Shown here one piece after another: positions 1 through 5,046 of a stretch of 5,063 bases of DNA. The stretch lies in the NCBI GenBank assembly GCA_027295645.1, contig JAPUKM010000196.1:1-5063 (forward strand). Direction: 5' to 3'. The notes under the pieces are model-generated. The model was not told the origin of the DNA, did no database searches, and worked only from the letters and a program-made list of their open reading frames with translations. The position numbers and the translations under genes are program-made. Position 1 is the stretch's first letter. Every line of letters starts with the position of its first letter. The stretch is from Chloroflexota bacterium. GTDB lineage: Bacteria; Chloroflexota; Dehalococcoidia; Lucifugimonadales; JAPUKM01.

Positions 1-22
1 CGAATGACCGTTCAATATGCAT
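1..22 (-). CDS. Possible start of a downstream gene (partial, runs off the window)
   Basis: On the minus strand an ATG at 22 opens a frame reading MHIERSF that stays open to the window edge. It lies 22 bases beyond the MmgE/PrpD stop codon and on the same strand, which is where a third operon gene would start. The ribosome site is poor: an AAGG lies 12 bases upstream and a GAGA is too close. Seven codons are too few to identify a product, and the frame could be chance. Confidence 0.25.
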
Positions 23-44
23 GTCTCTGCGCAACCTTGCTTTC

Positions 45-1385
45 CTAACCTTTCGTTCCGAATACGAGGGTGTCCATAAGGTGCCGTACGTCTGGAAGAA
101 GCTCTAATGATAAGATCGCCTGCGACGTTTCTTGGATGTGGTGATCCTTTAAAACGCCTTGCGTAAACTTGTTGTACAAAGCGACTATTTCGGCGGTTGT
201 TAGCGGTGAGTCGTGAGATCCTACAGGATAGGTTCTCACCGCAGAGAACTCGGCTCCATTTTTTGTTCTGATGGTTACTTGGGCGGGTGCAACTCCGGTC
301 TGTTGATCGAGTTGGGGACTCTGGATAAGTTTCACGCGCCGGCGCGCCTCTTGAAAGCGCGGTGCGTTGATGGCTTCAATGGTCATGTCCTCCAGACGTA
401 CATCTCTTCCGAGCATTGCCGCCGCCAGCACATGTTGGAAGCTAAATTGTAGATCACCGATAGTCTTTGGAAGTGGCCGATCGCAAAATTCATCGTAGGG
501 GGTGATATGATCTTCGATGACGTCCACATCTTCATAGGATAACCCGTGCGTCTCGAATAGCTCGACAACACAGTCAATATGTCGATGTAGAATCCAACAA
601 CAAGGATATTTCTTAATTGAAAATTCGCGAATCATCCACCGCTGCCCAAGACCTTCGGTCATCTTTGGCGGGTCTACCCTGTCTTCGCCGATGACGGATG
701 AAAGGTATTGTGCAAGGTCGGGATTTCCAGTCATGCCTTGCTGAGCGGCCTCTGCAGCCACTATACCTTGAAAGGCCTGAAGAGCGGACTCCAGATAATG
801 TGCATCCGTACCAAAGTTTACGAACGATAGCGGTGACGTGGACAAAGCGAGTCCTATCGCTGAAGCCGTTTGCTTTTCGTCTAGACCAAGAGCCCGAGCG
901 GCAGCGAGGGCGGGCCCGACAGCCCCGGGAAAAAGCGTTATCCCCAAATGGTGGGGACTAAACATGCAAGTACGCGCGTGCGCTTCAAGCCCTACGACTA
1001 GGGCCTCTGTTAAGGTCCTACCCGAAAGCCCCTTCGCCTCCGCCAGTGAAAGGAGGAGGGGCACGACCGTGATATCCCAGGAAGGCCCCTCAATGAACCG
1101 AAGGTCCTCGAGTTCATGTGCATGGCTGAAGAAGGAGTTGAGGAATACCGACTCCCATAAGCTGGTCTTGAAACCAGATCCAACTACTCCTGCATCTGGA
1201 GTCGATTGATGAGCCAGGATGAGTTTTGCCATCTTCTGTCCTGCGGGGGTGGCTGACCCCGCGATCATACCCGCGACCGTTTTTAGTGTTAACGCTTTGG
1301 TCATGGCCACAACATCTGACGGAATATCCTCGTACGACGTATTCAGGACGAAGTCAACCAATTTTGTTGCCACTTCCCTACTCAT
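45..1385 (-). CDS. MmgE/PrpD family protein
   Basis: This is a 446-residue member of the MmgE/PrpD superfamily, which includes 2-methylcitrate dehydratase, cis-aconitate decarboxylase and iminodisuccinate epimerase. These are soluble enzymes acting on small polycarboxylates. Family marks seen are HAHELED (about residues 88-94, matching the usual HAxDxDD region), PHHLGITLFPGAVG (144-157) followed by an alanine-rich helix and ARALGLDE, and KKYPCC with a His four residues later (258-267). The length is normal for the family. I chose the ATG at 1385 because a perfect AGGAGG lies 4 bases upstream and the protein then begins close to the conserved helical domain. An in-frame GTG at 1466 would add 27 residues unlike the family, has no good ribosome site and falls inside an inverted repeat. 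The gene lies downstream of the LLM oxidoreductase on the same strand. Two positions that are catalytic in characterised members look substituted, so the substrate and even the reaction cannot be named. Family assignment is firm, function open. Confidence 0.9.
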   Translation of the reverse strand: MSREVATKLVDFVLNTSYEDIPSDVVAMTKALTLKTVAGMIAGSATPAGQKMAKLILAHQSTPDAGVVGSGFKTSLWESVFLNSFFSHAHELEDLRFIEGPSWDITVVPLLLSLAEAKGLSGRTLTEALVVGLEAHARTCMFSPHHLGITLFPGAVGPALAAARALGLDEKQTASAIGLALSTSPLSFVNFGTDAHYLESALQAFQGIVAAEAAQQGMTGNPDLAQYLSSVIGEDRVDPPKMTEGLGQRWMIREFSIKKYPCCWILHRHIDCVVELFETHGLSYEDVDVIEDHITPYDEFCDRPLPKTIGDLQFSFQHVLAAAMLGRDVRLEDMTIEAINAPRFQEARRRVKLIQSPQLDQQTGVAPAQVTIRTKNGAEFSAVRTYPVGSHDSPLTTAEIVALYNKFTQGVLKDHHIQETSQAILSLELLPDVRHLMDTLVFGTKG

Positions 1386-1389
1386 CGAT

Positions 1390-1395
1390 CCTCCT
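1390..1395 (-). promoter_or_regulatory. Ribosome binding site that fixes the MmgE/PrpD start
   Basis: The minus strand reads AGGAGG here, 4 bases before the ATG at 1385. It is the best SD match available and decides in favour of the internal ATG over the GTG at 1466. Confidence 0.75.
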
Positions 1396-1451
1396 GTTGA
1401 ACAAATTCCCCGAATGCCTAAGGTGAACTTCGCCCCAGCTTTCGCCTCAGG

Positions 1452-1477
1452 GTTCAGCTCAATCACTTTAGCTGAAC
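1452..1477. repeat. Perfect 8+8 bp inverted repeat, candidate operator
   Basis: GTTCAGCT (1452-1459) and AGCTGAAC (1470-1477) are exact reverse complements separated by 10 bases, so the half-site centres are 18 bp apart. The repeat lies in the gap between the LLM gene and the MmgE/PrpD gene, 67 bases before the latter's start. On the minus strand the T-run comes before the stem, and on the plus strand the stem is followed by AAAA, so it is not a canonical Rho-independent terminator. A dimeric repressor or activator site is the simpler reading. No regulator gene that would obviously use it is in the window. Confidence 0.5.
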
Positions 1478-1510
1478 AAAATCAGCTATCCGGCATCCTA
1501 GCGGCGGTAC

Positions 1511-2521
1511 TCAGACCAAAGGCATCAGCTCGTCTCTCAGCTGCTTCACGTAGGACGTTTTGTCAGCGACCACAACAGGGACCATAAACTGGCTGACACC
1601 GCGGGGCTCCAGGTCCTTGATCTGCTGCGCACACTCCTGAGGAGTGCCGGCGATGGCGAAGCGGTCCGCAAAGTAGTCGGTAAGACCCAGGCGTTCCATC
1701 AACTTGACGTTCGGATTTTCATCGGCTGGACTTGCATGGGACACCGACGTATATCCGCTAATGAATTGTCTAACGCTCTCGGCCACATTATCGGGGACAA
1801 ACTTCCCAACCAGGGTGAACCGCAACGAGACGAACGCCACCGTGGACAGGATGCCCTTCATCGCGTCAATTGCCTTGCGACGGCTCTCTCCGATGCCCAC
1901 GGGAGCGTACCACCACACATCGATATCATCCAACGAGCGCCCGGCCTCTTCGGCACCGGCTCGCATCGTTTCCTGGGCCGCCTGGATGATCTCTGGTACC
2001 AGCCCCAACGCGACCCACACGATGTCTGCGAGACGCCCGGCCATGTGGAATCCCTTCGGTCCACTGACCGGAATTCCGATCGGGATGTGCCGGCTACCCC
2101 AAGTCAACTTGGCCGTGCTGCCTTCCAAATCAGTAGAGCCTTGCTCCAGTAGCTCCCGAATGTGCTTAATAGGCCGCTCCAGCGAGCCCAGGGACGGCGG
2201 TTTTAGCCCGAGGTTGTAAATAGCACTGTCTCCCGGCCCTATCCCCAAGAATGCCCGGCCCTCACTTATGTCGTCCAAGGTCATGGCGGCACTCGCGGTG
2301 ACGGCAAGGTGGCGGGTAACGGGATTGGTAACCCAAGGCCCTATCAGGATATTCTTAGTGTTCATCGCCGCCAGAGCGCAGCTACTCCATGTCTCATGAA
2401 ACAGAGACTGGGAGTCCGCAACTCCAATGGCCGCTATACCGCATTCGTCCGCCAGTCGAACACACCGCAGGAAGTCTTCCAACGACGCGGGAGTGACTCC
2501 TAGCGCAAACTTAACGGTCAT
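1511..2521 (-). CDS. LLM class flavin-dependent oxidoreductase (luciferase-like, F420- or FMN-dependent)
   Basis: This 336-residue protein has the bacterial luciferase-like TIM-barrel fold, whose members use FMNH2 or coenzyme F420 for monooxygenation or hydride transfer. Sequence marks in order are an N-terminal barrel strand FALGVTP (residues 5-11), the NPVTRH segment (66-71) followed by ASAAMTLDDISEGRAFLGIGPGDS (the GR-FLGIG-GDS element ends near 99), IPVSGPKGFHMAGRLADIVW (150-169), and the C-terminal RFAIAGTPQEC (287-297). The TRHLAVTA and LGIGPGDS pattern is typical of the Mer-like branch that holds many F420 enzymes, but cofactor choice cannot be settled by eye. It is soluble, with no signal peptide. 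The ATG at 2521 is preceded by GGAGGT 6 bases upstream. It is first in the minus-strand arm, with its own promoter region, and probably cotranscribed with MmgE/PrpD. The substrate is unknown. In a catabolic setting a C-S, C-N or hydroxylation step on an organic compound is possible. Confidence 0.92.
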   Translation of the reverse strand: MTVKFALGVTPASLEDFLRCVRLADECGIAAIGVADSQSLFHETWSSCALAAMNTKNILIGPWVTNPVTRHLAVTASAAMTLDDISEGRAFLGIGPGDSAIYNLGLKPPSLGSLERPIKHIRELLEQGSTDLEGSTAKLTWGSRHIPIGIPVSGPKGFHMAGRLADIVWVALGLVPEIIQAAQETMRAGAEEAGRSLDDIDVWWYAPVGIGESRRKAIDAMKGILSTVAFVSLRFTLVGKFVPDNVAESVRQFISGYTSVSHASPADENPNVKLMERLGLTDYFADRFAIAGTPQECAQQIKDLEPRGVSQFMVPVVVADKTSYVKQLRDELMPLV

Positions 2522-2527
2522 CGAGAC

Positions 2528-2533
2528 ACCTCC
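2528..2533 (-). promoter_or_regulatory. Ribosome binding site of the LLM oxidoreductase gene
   Basis: The minus strand reads GGAGGT, 6 bases upstream of the ATG at 2521, a strong SD match that confirms this start. Confidence 0.75.
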
Positions 2534-2560
2534 ACAGGTGGTCTGCTGAGCACGCCAGGA

Positions 2561-2588
2561 ATCTTAGCACAGCGTTTGTGAAAACCAA
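2561..2588 (-). promoter_or_regulatory. Candidate sigma-70-like promoter for the minus-strand operon
   Basis: On the minus strand TTGGTT (2588-2583) is separated by 16 bases from TAAGAT (2566-2561). This would place the transcript start near 2554 and give a leader of about 30 bases with the SD inside it. Each hexamer has two mismatches to consensus, so it is plausible rather than strong. A weak TTGTG/CACAA inverted repeat (2576-2580, 2590-2594) overlaps it. Confidence 0.35.
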
Positions 2589-2677
2589 ACACAAGGGGTT
2601 CTTCGCGTGCGGGACAGCAGTACCCCACTGCGCATCACAGCAAGGCCGCTGACCTGGCGGTACACTCCGCAAGTAGG

Positions 2678-2683
2678 TATCAT
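2678..2683 (+). promoter_or_regulatory. Candidate -10 element for the regulator transcript
   Basis: TATCAT differs from TATAAT at one position and would give a transcript start near 2690, just ahead of the SD of the WWW micro-ORF. No convincing -35 hexamer lies 16-18 bases upstream (the sequence there is TGGCGG-like), so the promoter may depend on an activator. Confidence 0.35.
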
Positions 2684-2705
2684 GATTCAAGTGAGGGGGA
2701 TTGCG

Positions 2706-2729
2706 ATGTCAAAGTGGTGGTGGTCGTAG
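2706..2729 (+). CDS. Putative Trp-rich leader peptide (MSKWWWS)
   Basis: ATG TCA AAG TGG TGG TGG TCG TAG encodes MSKWWWS, with three consecutive tryptophan codons and a stop 50 bases before the regulator gene. A purine-rich SD (AGGGGG, 2694-2699) lies 6 bases upstream, much better than the site of the regulator gene itself. In-frame earlier starts exist at ATG 2682 (15 residues, but overlapping the candidate -10) and GTG 2691 (a possible leaderless start). Runs of Trp codons in short SD-bearing ORFs are the hallmark of trp operon leader peptides, for example those of actinobacteria with WWW, where ribosome stalling senses charged tRNA-Trp. Here no trp biosynthesis gene follows. The Trp run could also arise by chance from a GTG-repeat-rich stretch. 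That it is translated is inference. Confidence 0.45.
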   Translation: MSKWWWS

Positions 2730-2745
2730 AGGAGATATTCGTCAG

Positions 2746-2774
2746 GCGGTCCTTTGCCCGCTAGCACCGGCTGG
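2746..2774 (+). promoter_or_regulatory. Short mutually exclusive RNA stems before the regulator gene
   Basis: GCGG (2746-2749) can pair with CCGC (2758-2761). CAAAG inside the micro-ORF (2710-2714) can instead pair with CTTTG (2752-2756), and the two pairings exclude each other. A third stem, CTAGC/GCTGG with one G-U pair and loop ACCG (2761-2774), sits 5 bases before the ATG at 2780, where the SD should be. All stems are short. No U-tract follows, so any control would act on translation rather than by a classical terminator. Confidence 0.25.
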
Positions 2775-2779
2775 ATTAC

Positions 2780-3412
2780 ATGGTCAACGCTTCGCCTCGA
2801 GTGCTCATAGTGGCCCGAGATCCTCTGGCCCGGGCTGGGCTGGCGGCATTGATGGCCGACCAACCAGAGGTCACCGTTGTCGGGCAAGTTGCCGGATCAT
2901 CTGACCTTTCGGTTGAGCTTGAGGTCTACAGCCCTGATGTACTGTTGTGGGATCTGGGGCTGGATCCCGAAGCAGATCTGGAGTACTTGGCGGAACTGTC
3001 GAGTGACAGTCCGCCCATCGTGGCTCTCCTCCCCGATGAGGCACATGCCGCCGAGGGATGGATGGCGGGGGCACGTGGACTCCTCTTCAGGGAGACGGAC
3101 GCCTCCAGCTTGGAGGCGGCTGTAGCGGCCGTGGCCAGTGGTATGGTGGTCCTGAACCCACAGCTGGCCATTACTGTGATAGCCGCGGGAGGCCGTACAC
3201 CAAGGCCGCAGTCCGGAGGTCTGACACCTCGAGAGTTGGAGGTGCTTAATCTTTTGGCAGAAGGGTTGCCCAATAAGTCCATTGCCTCCCGGTTGAGCAT
3301 CAGCGAACACACCGTCAAGTTTCACGTCAACGCTATCTTGAACAAACTGGGTGCTCAGAGCCGTACTGAGGCCGTCATCCAGGCCTCACGCCAGGGCCTC
3401 CTAGTCCTTTGA
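2780..3412 (+). CDS. NarL/FixJ-type LuxR response regulator with degenerate receiver domain
   Basis: This 210-residue DNA-binding regulator has an N-terminal receiver-like domain (about residues 7-125) and a C-terminal LuxR helix-turn-helix (148-199: LTPRELEVLNLLAEG, then NKSIASRLSISEHTVKFHV as the recognition unit). The receiver keeps the phospho-acceptor Asp58 in PDVLLWDLGL, but the acidic pair of the usual VDDHP motif is replaced by Ala12-Arg13 (VARDP). The Thr/Ser switch position is Leu84, and the conserved Lys is Arg104 (GLLFRETD). With the Mg2+ site and switch residues gone, normal phosphorylation is unlikely, so it may respond to a ligand, a partner protein or expression level. No sensor kinase gene is nearby. 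The ATG at 2780 is the first in frame after the stop at 2762. It lacks a good SD, and no better alternative start exists. It lies upstream of the protease pair and is the obvious candidate to control it. Confidence 0.92.
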   Translation: MVNASPRVLIVARDPLARAGLAALMADQPEVTVVGQVAGSSDLSVELEVYSPDVLLWDLGLDPEADLEYLAELSSDSPPIVALLPDEAHAAEGWMAGARGLLFRETDASSLEAAVAAVASGMVVLNPQLAITVIAAGGRTPRPQSGGLTPRELEVLNLLAEGLPNKSIASRLSISEHTVKFHVNAILNKLGAQSRTEAVIQASRQGLLVL

Positions 3413-3431
3413 CCTATCCCTTAACCTATCC
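3412..3431 (+). repeat. Direct repeat ACCTATCC x2, 12 bp apart
   Basis: ACCTATCC occurs at 3412-3419 and again at 3424-3431, starting on the last base of the regulator stop codon. The 12 bp period, about one helical turn, is typical of direct-repeat protein binding sites, though two 8 bp copies could be chance. Confidence 0.3.
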
Positions 3432-3446
3432 TTTTTACCAAGTCCA

Positions 3447-3472
3447 CCCTGACCGATCGGGCGATGTCAGGG
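3447..3472. repeat. Inverted repeat / hairpin between regulator and protease genes
   Basis: CCCTGAC (3447-3453) pairs perfectly with GTCAGGG (3466-3472). Three inner pairs (ATC/GAT) can extend the stem past a 2-base bulge, leaving a GGGC loop. The sequence after it (GCCTCTCTCGC) is not a U-tract, so it is not a canonical intrinsic terminator. It lies about 60 bases before the first protease start and could be an operator, a transcript-processing hairpin or a weak attenuator. Confidence 0.45.
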
Positions 3473-3516
3473 GCCTCTCTCGCAGGTAAGCTAAAACTAG
3501 ATATCTGTCACTGACG

Positions 3517-3523
3517 AGGAGGT
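3517..3523 (+). promoter_or_regulatory. Ribosome binding site of the first protease
   Basis: AGGAGGT is a full SD match 8 bases before the ATG at 3532, and far stronger than that of the upstream regulator gene. It suggests high translation once mRNA is present. The 119-base gap 3413-3531 has no convincing -35/-10 pair, so the protease genes may be read through from the regulator promoter. Confidence 0.8.
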
Positions 3524-3531
3524 CCATACAA

Positions 3532-4428
3532 ATGGTAGGGATATTACCCAGTCTCTCCGATGACCTAGCAGCGGCGGTTGCTAGTGGCGATCCCGGTGTA
3601 GTTCGAGTGGAGGCCAGACGCCGGCTACCTGCCAGCGGTGTCGTCTGGTCGTCGGATGGCATGATTGTCACCACCCATCATGCTGTCGAGCGCGATGAAA
3701 ACATACTGATTGGCCCGGCTGTTGGGGAGACGGTTCCGGCGACCCTGATTGGCCGTGACCCCAGCACGGACCTGGCCGTGCTTCATGCCCAGGTCTCCGG
3801 CTTGGAACCACCCACCTGGTCAGAGCCTGATAGCCTGCAGGTTGGGCATCTTGTGCTTGCTCTGGGGCGGCCTGGGCGGTCGACACAAGCGACCCTTGGG
3901 ATTGCGAGCGCTCTTGGCGAAAGCTGGCGTACACCTATGGGTGGGCGCGTGGACAGGTACATACAGAGCGATGTTGCTATGTATCCCGGGTTTTCCGGTG
4001 GCCCACTGATCGACGCCGGCGGAAACGCCGTTGGAATCAATACTACGGCCCTGCATCGAGGCATCACTTTGACGATCCCGGTATCCACAATACGGACTGT
4101 GGTGGATGCTTTGGTCGCCCACGGGCGGATACGGCGGGGCTATCTGGGGATAGGGGTCCAACCGGCCCGCTTGTCGGCAACCCTGACGGAGCATCTTGGT
4201 CAGGAGACTGGCCTGCTAGTTGTCTCTGTCGAGAGCGACAGCCCCGCCGAGCGCGCGGGCCTTCTCTTGGGCGATACTGCCATTACCCTGGAAGGTCAGC
4301 CTCTGCGGTATCCAGACGACCTCCTGGCTCTCTTGAGCGGTGACCGGATTGGAGATGCGGTCTCGGTGAGGATCGTGCGTGGTGGTCAGGTTCAAGAAGT
4401 GAAGGCTACTATCGGCGAGCGCGCATAG
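3532..4428 (+). CDS. S1C family (HtrA/Deg-like) serine protease with one PDZ domain, apparently cytoplasmic
   Basis: This 298-residue protein has a chymotrypsin-fold protease domain (about 20-195) and a single PDZ domain (about 200-298, starting RRGYLGIGVQ). The triad is visible: His50 in IVTTHHAV, Asp80 in STDLAVL and Ser155 in PGFSGGPLID. The usual Asn before Ser is Phe, which should not remove activity because the oxyanion hole is built from backbone amides. HtrA proteases degrade or refold damaged proteins, with PDZ domains sensing exposed C-termini. Most are periplasmic or membrane-anchored, but here the N-terminus (MVGILPSLSDDLAAAV) shows neither signal peptide nor transmembrane helix, and there is no linker. 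The start is fixed by the SD AGGAGGT. It is 119 bases downstream of the regulator gene and 10 bases upstream of a second protease gene. An intracellular quality-control or regulatory cleavage role is inferred. The substrate is unknown. Confidence 0.93.
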   Translation: MVGILPSLSDDLAAAVASGDPGVVRVEARRRLPASGVVWSSDGMIVTTHHAVERDENILIGPAVGETVPATLIGRDPSTDLAVLHAQVSGLEPPTWSEPDSLQVGHLVLALGRPGRSTQATLGIASALGESWRTPMGGRVDRYIQSDVAMYPGFSGGPLIDAGGNAVGINTTALHRGITLTIPVSTIRTVVDALVAHGRIRRGYLGIGVQPARLSATLTEHLGQETGLLVVSVESDSPAERAGLLLGDTAITLEGQPLRYPDDLLALLSGDRIGDAVSVRIVRGGQVQEVKATIGERA

Positions 4429-4438
4429 GAAATTCGTT

Positions 4439-5002
4439 ATGCCCTCAACTATGCAGCGGTTGAATACTGAGTTGGCCTCTGTTGTGGAAACCGCGAAACG
4501 TAGCCTGGTCCAGGTACACAACGGCGGGCGGGGTGTCGGCGCGGGAACCATATGGCATCCTGAAGGGTTGATCGTAACCAACGCACACGTGGTCTCGGGC
4601 CGTACAGGCTCCCTTCGCGTCACCCTGCCGGACGGAAGCACCTTGCCCGCGCGGCTTCTGGCCCGTGACGAGGATCGCGATGTAGCGGCCCTCGTGGTTG
4701 AGGCCGTCGACCTACCTACCATCGATGTGGGGAAGTCCAGGGACCTCAGCCCTGGGCAATGGGTAATGGCCCTGGGACATCCATGGGGCGTTCGTGGCGC
4801 TGTCACCGCTGGTGTGGTCATAGGAGTGGGATCGACGTGGCCGGAGATGCCGCAGGGTAGCAGGGAATGGATCACTGCCGCTCTCCACCTGAGGCCGGGA
4901 CATTCTGGTGGCCCGCTGATAGACGTGGATGGTCGGCTTGTCGGCATCAATCATGGCCCAACCCGTGATGGAAGCACCCCTATCAGCGTAGCGTCTAGCT
5001 GA
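4439..5002 (+). CDS. S1C family trypsin-like serine protease lacking a PDZ domain
   Basis: This 187-residue protein is a single protease domain related to the one before it. The triad is His50 in IVTNAHVV, Asp81 in DRDVAALVV and Ser156 in RPGHSGGPLID. GxGAGTIWHPEG and the VMALGHPWG strand also match HtrA-like proteases. There is no PDZ domain, signal peptide or membrane helix. It ends soon after the last barrel strand (GINHGPTRDGSTPISVASS), so the C-terminal helix that follows IPVSTI in its neighbour is missing. A short natural form or a 3' truncation are both possible, and the other frames after 4950 do not read as an obvious continuation. An AGGA overlapping the previous stop codon serves as SD for the ATG at 4439. 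A second ATG at 4451 is possible. The 10-base spacing means translation is probably coupled to the first protease. The pair looks like an old tandem duplication that diverged, with one copy losing or never having the PDZ domain. Confidence 0.9.
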   Translation: MPSTMQRLNTELASVVETAKRSLVQVHNGGRGVGAGTIWHPEGLIVTNAHVVSGRTGSLRVTLPDGSTLPARLLARDEDRDVAALVVEAVDLPTIDVGKSRDLSPGQWVMALGHPWGVRGAVTAGVVIGVGSTWPEMPQGSREWITAALHLRPGHSGGPLIDVDGRLVGINHGPTRDGSTPISVASS

Positions 5003-5003
5003 C

Positions 5004-5022
5004 GGCCGTTGCCACACCGGCC
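5004..5022. repeat. Short GC-rich stem after the second protease gene
   Basis: GGCCG (5004-5008) can pair with CGGCC (5018-5022) across a 9-base loop. An 8 bp palindrome ACGGCCGT (5002-5009) overlaps it. No T-run follows, so it is at best a weak terminator. It also lies just ahead of the TATAAT box and could be an operator. Confidence 0.25.
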
Positions 5023-5034
5023 CAACTAGTACCA

Positions 5035-5040
5035 TATAAT
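5035..5040 (+). promoter_or_regulatory. -10 element (TATAAT) of the next gene
   Basis: This is a perfect TATAAT, within the near-palindrome CCATATAATGG (5032-5042). A start codon follows 6 bases later, so transcription would begin at or next to that ATG. A TTGCCA (5009-5014) resembles a -35 but the 20-base spacing is too long to trust. Confidence 0.5.
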
Positions 5041-5046
5041 GGTCTG

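Noticed and set aside
1386..1466. N-terminal extension of MmgE/PrpD from GTG at 1466
   Set aside because: No SD at the GTG, the added 27 residues are unlike the family, the start lies in the loop of an inverted repeat, and the ATG at 1385 has a perfect AGGAGG.
1704..2219. 171-codon plus-strand frame inside the LLM gene
   Set aside because: Antisense shadow of a firmly identified luciferase-like protein; no domain or ribosome site supports it.
2576..2594. CRP/FNR-like site (TTGTGA...CACAA)
   Set aside because: Only 5 bp half-sites with 9-base spacing, not the 6-base (CRP) or 4-base (FNR) spacing of known sites.
2701..2904. 67-codon plus-strand frame from TTG at 2701
   Set aside because: It overlaps the regulator gene in another frame and has a Gly/Arg/Ser-rich sequence without a domain; the regulator frame is clearly the coding one.
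3447..3480. Rho-independent terminator after the regulator gene
   Set aside because: The stem is good but no T-run follows on either strand in the right place (CCTTTTTACC lies before it on the plus strand).
4216..4950. 244-codon open frame on the minus strand across both protease genes
   Set aside because: It is antisense to two well-supported genes with intact catalytic motifs, crosses their junction, and has a Ser/Thr/Arg/Pro-rich composition typical of shadow frames with no recognisable domain.
5009..5040. Classical promoter TTGCCA ... TATAAT
   Set aside because: The hexamers are good but the 20-base spacer is too long for a standard sigma-70 promoter; only the -10 element was kept.
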